A stretch of DNA of 64,000 nt. Source: Leptobrachium leishanense (taxonomy: Eukaryota > Chordata > Amphibia > Anura > Megophryidae). Where the stretch lies: positions 4,898,001-4,962,000 of the forward strand of contig CM019066.1 in the NCBI GenBank assembly GCA_009667805.1, read 5' to 3'. The position numbers were made by a program, and so were the translations under genes. The notes below the pieces were generated by a model, which was not told the origin of the DNA, searched no databases, and was given only the letters and a program-made list of their open reading frames with translations. Shown in pieces: positions 50,874 to 56,800 of the stretch. Numbering within the stretch: the stretch's first letter is position 1; every line of letters starts with the position of its first letter.

Positions 50874-53800
50874 ACAGTATAGCAGTACATAGTGATACCT
50901 CTTTAAAATGTAACGTTAGTCCAATAAAAAGACCAGCTTTCGAGAGTTTAACGCTCTTCCTCGGGTCTGGAAACTATGACCAAAATCATAGGATTGATCA
51001 CTAAGCAGCAGTGTTCAATTCTATGATTTTGCACCATAAAGCTTCCAGACCTGAGGAAGAGCGTTATACTCTCGAAAGCTTGTTTTTTAATCCCTTCACT
51101 ACAGAGATTGCGATAACTCAGGTCTTCTAAGGCACCATCAGGTGACCGGTATCGAGCTATCTCAATCTGCGGCTGTGCAGGACAAAGGCAAATGAAATTA
51201 GTTTGCTGGAGACAAATTTTAGTTGCTCTTTGGCTACGGAAGGTGCCCCCCCCCCCCCCTGTTTTCGCTCCGTGGGCATAATACCCAAGGTGCTAAAACT
51301 GTTTAAACTTGGCTAATTGAATGTCCTTACTGGACTTTCAGCAGCCGATGCAGAGATCCTCAAGCTGCAGCTCTAACTGCAGTAACTCTGTGGCCAGTGC
51401 ATGGCGCCATCTCCCTGCCAAATAGGTTATTACAGTAAGAAATACCCTAGGAATATTCCCAAATATATCTTACGGTTTAATATTTTTTTTTTTTTTTTAA
51501 AAAAACTCTTGTTCCTGACTGGCTGCCAACGAAGATAGGCCGTCACAGTGCATGTATGGCAAGGACCCCACCGTTCATGCGTCTTAATGACCAGCCATTG
51601 CCAGAGGCCATCTTCATTATGGTCGCCGGCGTAAGTTGTCAAGCATATACGTCACAGCTATCCCCTGCCACCCCTCTTGGCATGCCGCTTGGATCGGTCA
51701 CTCCCGCCCCCCCCCCCCCATGCGAGTGGAAGTACAAGATAAAATATTCCAGTACATAAAGAAATTGCCACCACTATTTCCGCAGTATGACTGGAGGAGG
51801 AAGAGAACATGGGACCAGTAGAGGGATTCACTCTGGGGGAATAAGGCTAGTGCCTGATGAATGCAGTCATCACGTCCGTGTCGCCGCACAGTTTAACCCT
51901 TTCGCTGCTGAGGCTTTTCCCGCCCCTATGCTGAGGTCATTTTTACCTGTTTTGCGCATCATGTTTAAACGTGTTTTGAAGGCTTATTTTAGTATATTAC
52001 CCAGACATATTATATATCGTTCTTTCCGTCAGACTCGGTAGATTCATAATATGTCATTATTATATGTATACGTTATGTCATGTCTGTATATTATAACAAA
52101 AAATGCAATAAAATATGTATTTTCAATAATTTACAACGTGTAAAGTGTTTTTTTCCACATTTTAACATGCGAGCAATTGCGGTTATATTTTGTATGGGGT
52201 GCGCTTGTTAAAAAAATTAGAGATGGGGTCTCGTTACATTTTTTTTGGGGAAAATGACACTATTTTTAACAAACGCACCGCATACAAAAATCGTTAGTGC
52301 AGCATCATTGTTCACATTATAATTGAAATGGGAACAATATTGCTGCATTAACAAACCAAAAAAAATTTAAAAAAAGTGTTTATTTTTTTTTTTGTAATTT
52401 TTTTTTTTTTATTTTTCATTTTTTTTTTTTACAAAATTTTTCACTTTCATGTTTGGTATCGTTGGAACGGCCATGCTCTGGCCGATCCAACCATACCAAA
52501 ATTTAACCCCTAGCTGCCACGGATCGGGAGATAGGGAGTTCATTGGAACTCCCTATCTCCACAGTTGGTGGCAGTTAGGGGTTAACTCTAGGACTGGCGT
52601 CATCGTGCTACGCACGATGACGCCAGTCCTCTGGGGAGTTCCCGGAGGCTTGGCCGACATCCAAGATGTCGGCCAGCTCCGGGAAAGGATCGCGAACCGG
52701 CGCTTTTCAGCGCCGATTCGCGATCCAGCTCCCCAGGGGTTAATGCCAGGCATCATTTGGAAGGGCAGGCTGTGCCCTTCCAAATGATGCCTGGGTTAAC
52801 CCCCGCAGAGACGCCGATCGGGAGGGAGAGAGGTCCGAAGGACCTCTCCCCCCCCCCCCCCCTCCCTTTCAGGCGCCTCCTCCGCACATGCGGGGGGGGG
52901 CGCCTGAATTAGGTGTCATCGCGCCCCCGCGATGACACCTAATTCTGGCGGCTGCTGGTCCGGATGCCGGGCTGACATCCAGGATGTCAGCCCGCACCGG
53001 AGGGCCAGCGATCGGCCGGAACCCGGCCGAACGCTGACCCCAATGGGAGGACGCGCTCAGCGCGTCCTCCGCATACCAGCGGGACTGCTGAGGACGCGCT
53101 GAGCGCGTCCTCAGCAGCGACGTGGTTAACCTCTGTCGTAGCATTGATTTGTGATCAATAGAGACCAACACATGAAGTACATGCTCACCGAAGTGCACAC
53201 GCACCACGCAGGTGGCAATGGAAGCCATTTAGGCCTCCACATAAAAGCGCTACGACGGACGCCCAGAGTGTGCCGTGGCCTGTGTGCATGATGATGCAAC
53301 GTCAGACGCAGCGCATTTGCGACGTCCATCACGTTGACGCTCAGGAGTTTTTTTGGTCTGGCTGACTGTAGCTGTCTTTCAATTTTAATTAATTTTGTTT
53401 CCCATATTTCCCCCTTTTTTTTTTTCTACGTCCCTTAAAAAAACGACCGTGTGGTGTCTACAGTATCTTATGCACGCAGAGTGTGCTCAGACTGCGTTCG
53501 TCTGACATTAGTAAGCACTTACAAAGGTAACTATATTCAGAACATAGAAACATAGAAAAATGTCGTCAGATAAGAACCTTTCGGCCCATCTAGTCTGCCC
53601 AATTACATGGATACTTTACCTGGATTTATCTTTTGTTTAGGATAGCCTTATGCCTATCCCATGCTTGCTTAAATTCAATTACTGTTTTGGCCTCTACCAC
53701 TTCTACTTGAAGACTGTTCCATGTATCCACCACCCTCTCAGTAAAATAATGCTTTCTGGTGTTACTTTTAAATCTTTGCCCCTCTAATCAAAGACTATGT

Positions 53801-56800
53801 CCTCTTGTTTTGCTACTTTGTTTCCGTTTTTAAATATACTCCCTTCCTCTACCTTGTGGATTCCCTTTACGTATTTAAATGTTTCTATCATATCTCCTCT
53901 GTCTCGTCTTTTTTCCAAGCTGTACATGTTAAGATCATTAAGCCTTTCCTGGTAACTTTTCTCCTTCAAGCCGTACACCATTTTAGTAGCCCTTCTCTGA
54001 ACTCTCTCTAAGATGTCTATATCCTTCTGGAGATACGGTCTCCAGTACTGCACACAGTACTCCAAGTGACGTCTCACCAGTGCTCTGTACAGTGGCATGA
54101 GCACTTCCCTTTTCCTACTGCTAATACCTCTCCCTACACAACCAAGCATTCTGCCAGCATTTCCTGCTGCTCTATTACATTGACTACTTACCCTTAGATC
54201 CTCTGAAATAATGACCCCTAAATCCCAACCCTCAGATGTTGAGGTTAGGACTGTATCAAATATTCTATATTCAGCCCTTGGGTTTTTACGCCCCAGGTGC
54301 ATTATCTTGCACTTATCCACATTAAAACTCAATTGCCACAGCTCCGACCATTTTTTAGTTTACCTAAATCATTTGTCATTTGGCTGATCCCTCCAGGAAC
54401 GTCAACCCTGTTGCAAATCTTTGTGTCATCAGCAAAAAGACATACTTTACCATTAATACCTTCTGCAATATCACTAATAAAAATATTAAAGAGAATGGGT
54501 CCAAGTACTGACCCCTGAGGTACCCCACTGGTAACAAGACCTTGCGCCGAATAAACTCCATTTACCACAACCCTCTGTTGCCTGTCACTCAGCCACTGCC
54601 TAATCCATTCAACAATATTGGAATCCAAGCTCAAAGATTGCAATTTATTGATAAGCCTTCTATGCGGAACAGTATCAACAGCCTTACTGAAATCTAAATA
54701 AGCAATGTCTACTGCACCACCTGTGTCTATTATTTTTGTTACCCAATCAAAAAAATCAATAAGATTAGTTTGGCATGATCTCCCTGAGGTAAACCCATGT
54801 TGTTTCTGATCCTGTAATCTATGTGTTTTTAGATGTTCAACAATCCTTTCCTTTAACATGGTTTCCATTAATTTCCCCACTACTGACGTAAGACTAACTG
54901 GCCTATAGTTCCCCCGATTCCTCCCTACTACCCTTCTTGTAAATGGGCACAACATTTGCTAATTTCCAGTCTTCTGGGACGACTCCCGTTAACAAGGATT
55001 GGTTAAATAAATCTGTTAATGGTTTTGTTATTACAACACTGAGCTCTTTTAATAATTTAGGGTGGATCCCATCAGGCCCCATTTGATTTATTTGTCTTTA
55101 CTTTTGACAGCTGCTGTAGAACCTCCTCCTCTGTAAACTGATATGTAAATGTCTCGTTAGTGTTTCCTCCTGAGGTCCATTTCCTTCCTTTTCTTCTGCA
55201 AAGACTGAACAAAAATATTCATTGAGGCAGTCAGCCTCAATGTAAACAGCGAAAAAACTATTATTGTGTCCATAAAGTCACCCCAAAACAGATCCAACCA
55301 TTTAATACTAGTGTCGCGCTATATAAACGGCAAAATATTTAAAAATAATAATATATTATGTAATGCCTTTTTAATTGCTGTGCTACAGAAATAATAACCC
55401 CATTTGCCTATTTAACTGTAGTGTATGCAAAAGGACGATCCAAAGTCACACTTGGCCAAAACGTTGGGTACCGTCCTCTGTTCTTGTGCTGGGCTATCTC
55501 ATAGGAGCTGTGTGGATTTTTGTACTTCTTTTCGTTTTAGCCTATGATCCTTGGACCAATGGAGGTTTATTTCCTGTAACTCAATCATTTCCAGCGTACT
55601 CAATTACGTTACCCATAAATCCCTGATGGGCGCGGGATTATGGGAGATATTCTTAACATTCCCATGTGAATCAGGAGGTGGTCATGGCGTAGCTTCGACA
55701 GAGATCCAGGAGCATTCGCCAGGGACCTTTACATCAAACGCTTAAATTGTTGACCCCGTATTAAGCCGGGCCGCCTCAACGCGGGGTCCGAAAGGAATTT
55801 CTTGTGACACCTTCTAGCAAGGTGTCACATGTATTTTTGCTGCCTTCTGGACTTCTGCATCCGGACTCGGCAGCCATTACCACCTGGTTGTTACAGGACT
55901 GCATCTCCCATGATGTTAGCCACTCATTGGGCTGACGGGACTCCTGGGAGGTGTAACACCGTGGCATCTGTCGGGCCGCTTTGCTGATTGGTCGTACATA
56001 AGGAAAGCATCTTTTGGATGTGTTTTTACTTTTTTACACTTTTTATATATCTATTTTGAGTTTTTTTTTATATTCTTTTTTTTTTGTACATTTTCATACA
56101 TCATACTTTGCATTTTTTCTGTAGGCTGATATACTTTCAGATTTTACTGGTATGTGTCGGATCACGGATATGGTACAGCCACTTAGATGAAGAAATTTTT
56201 GTTTTTATATTTTTCGTGTAAAAAATAAAAGTGGATTTTCGAGAGGAGTGTTTTGCAGATTTTAACAAAAATATATACTTTTTGCAAGGCCCCCCCCCAA
56301 CCTCCTGCTTTGCAAATTTTAGACAATTGCCAAGCTGAATGGGAAGAAGGAAAGAAAAAAGGGAAATAGATTATCCACAATTATTCACTAATCAATTTTT
56401 TCCCTTTTAATTTTCTTTCTCCTTTTTTTTTCTGCCCTCCTCCATTTAATTTTAGTGTTAATGAAATGTCTCCCTGGTTCAGTATGATGTGTTTTAAGGA
56501 CTTGCTGTGGTTCTCTTTCCCCCCCCCCCCGAAGTATTACTTGCGTGCAGGTGCGTCATTATTTTCTTTATCTGTCGTGCAGGAGAACCCTTGAGGACCG
56601 TCTGAAGGTGGAGGAGAAACTTGGAACTCTAACGGTCACAGACACCGCCGTGGGCAGCAAACAGCTAACCTTCACCTTGAAGAAGGTAAGGAAAGATTTC
56701 TACAATCCTCCCTATACACACAACCCCCCCCCCCCCACCCCCATCGAGCTGCTTTAATGTGTCCAATATATCAGGGGTAAAAGTAGAAATAAAATGAATA

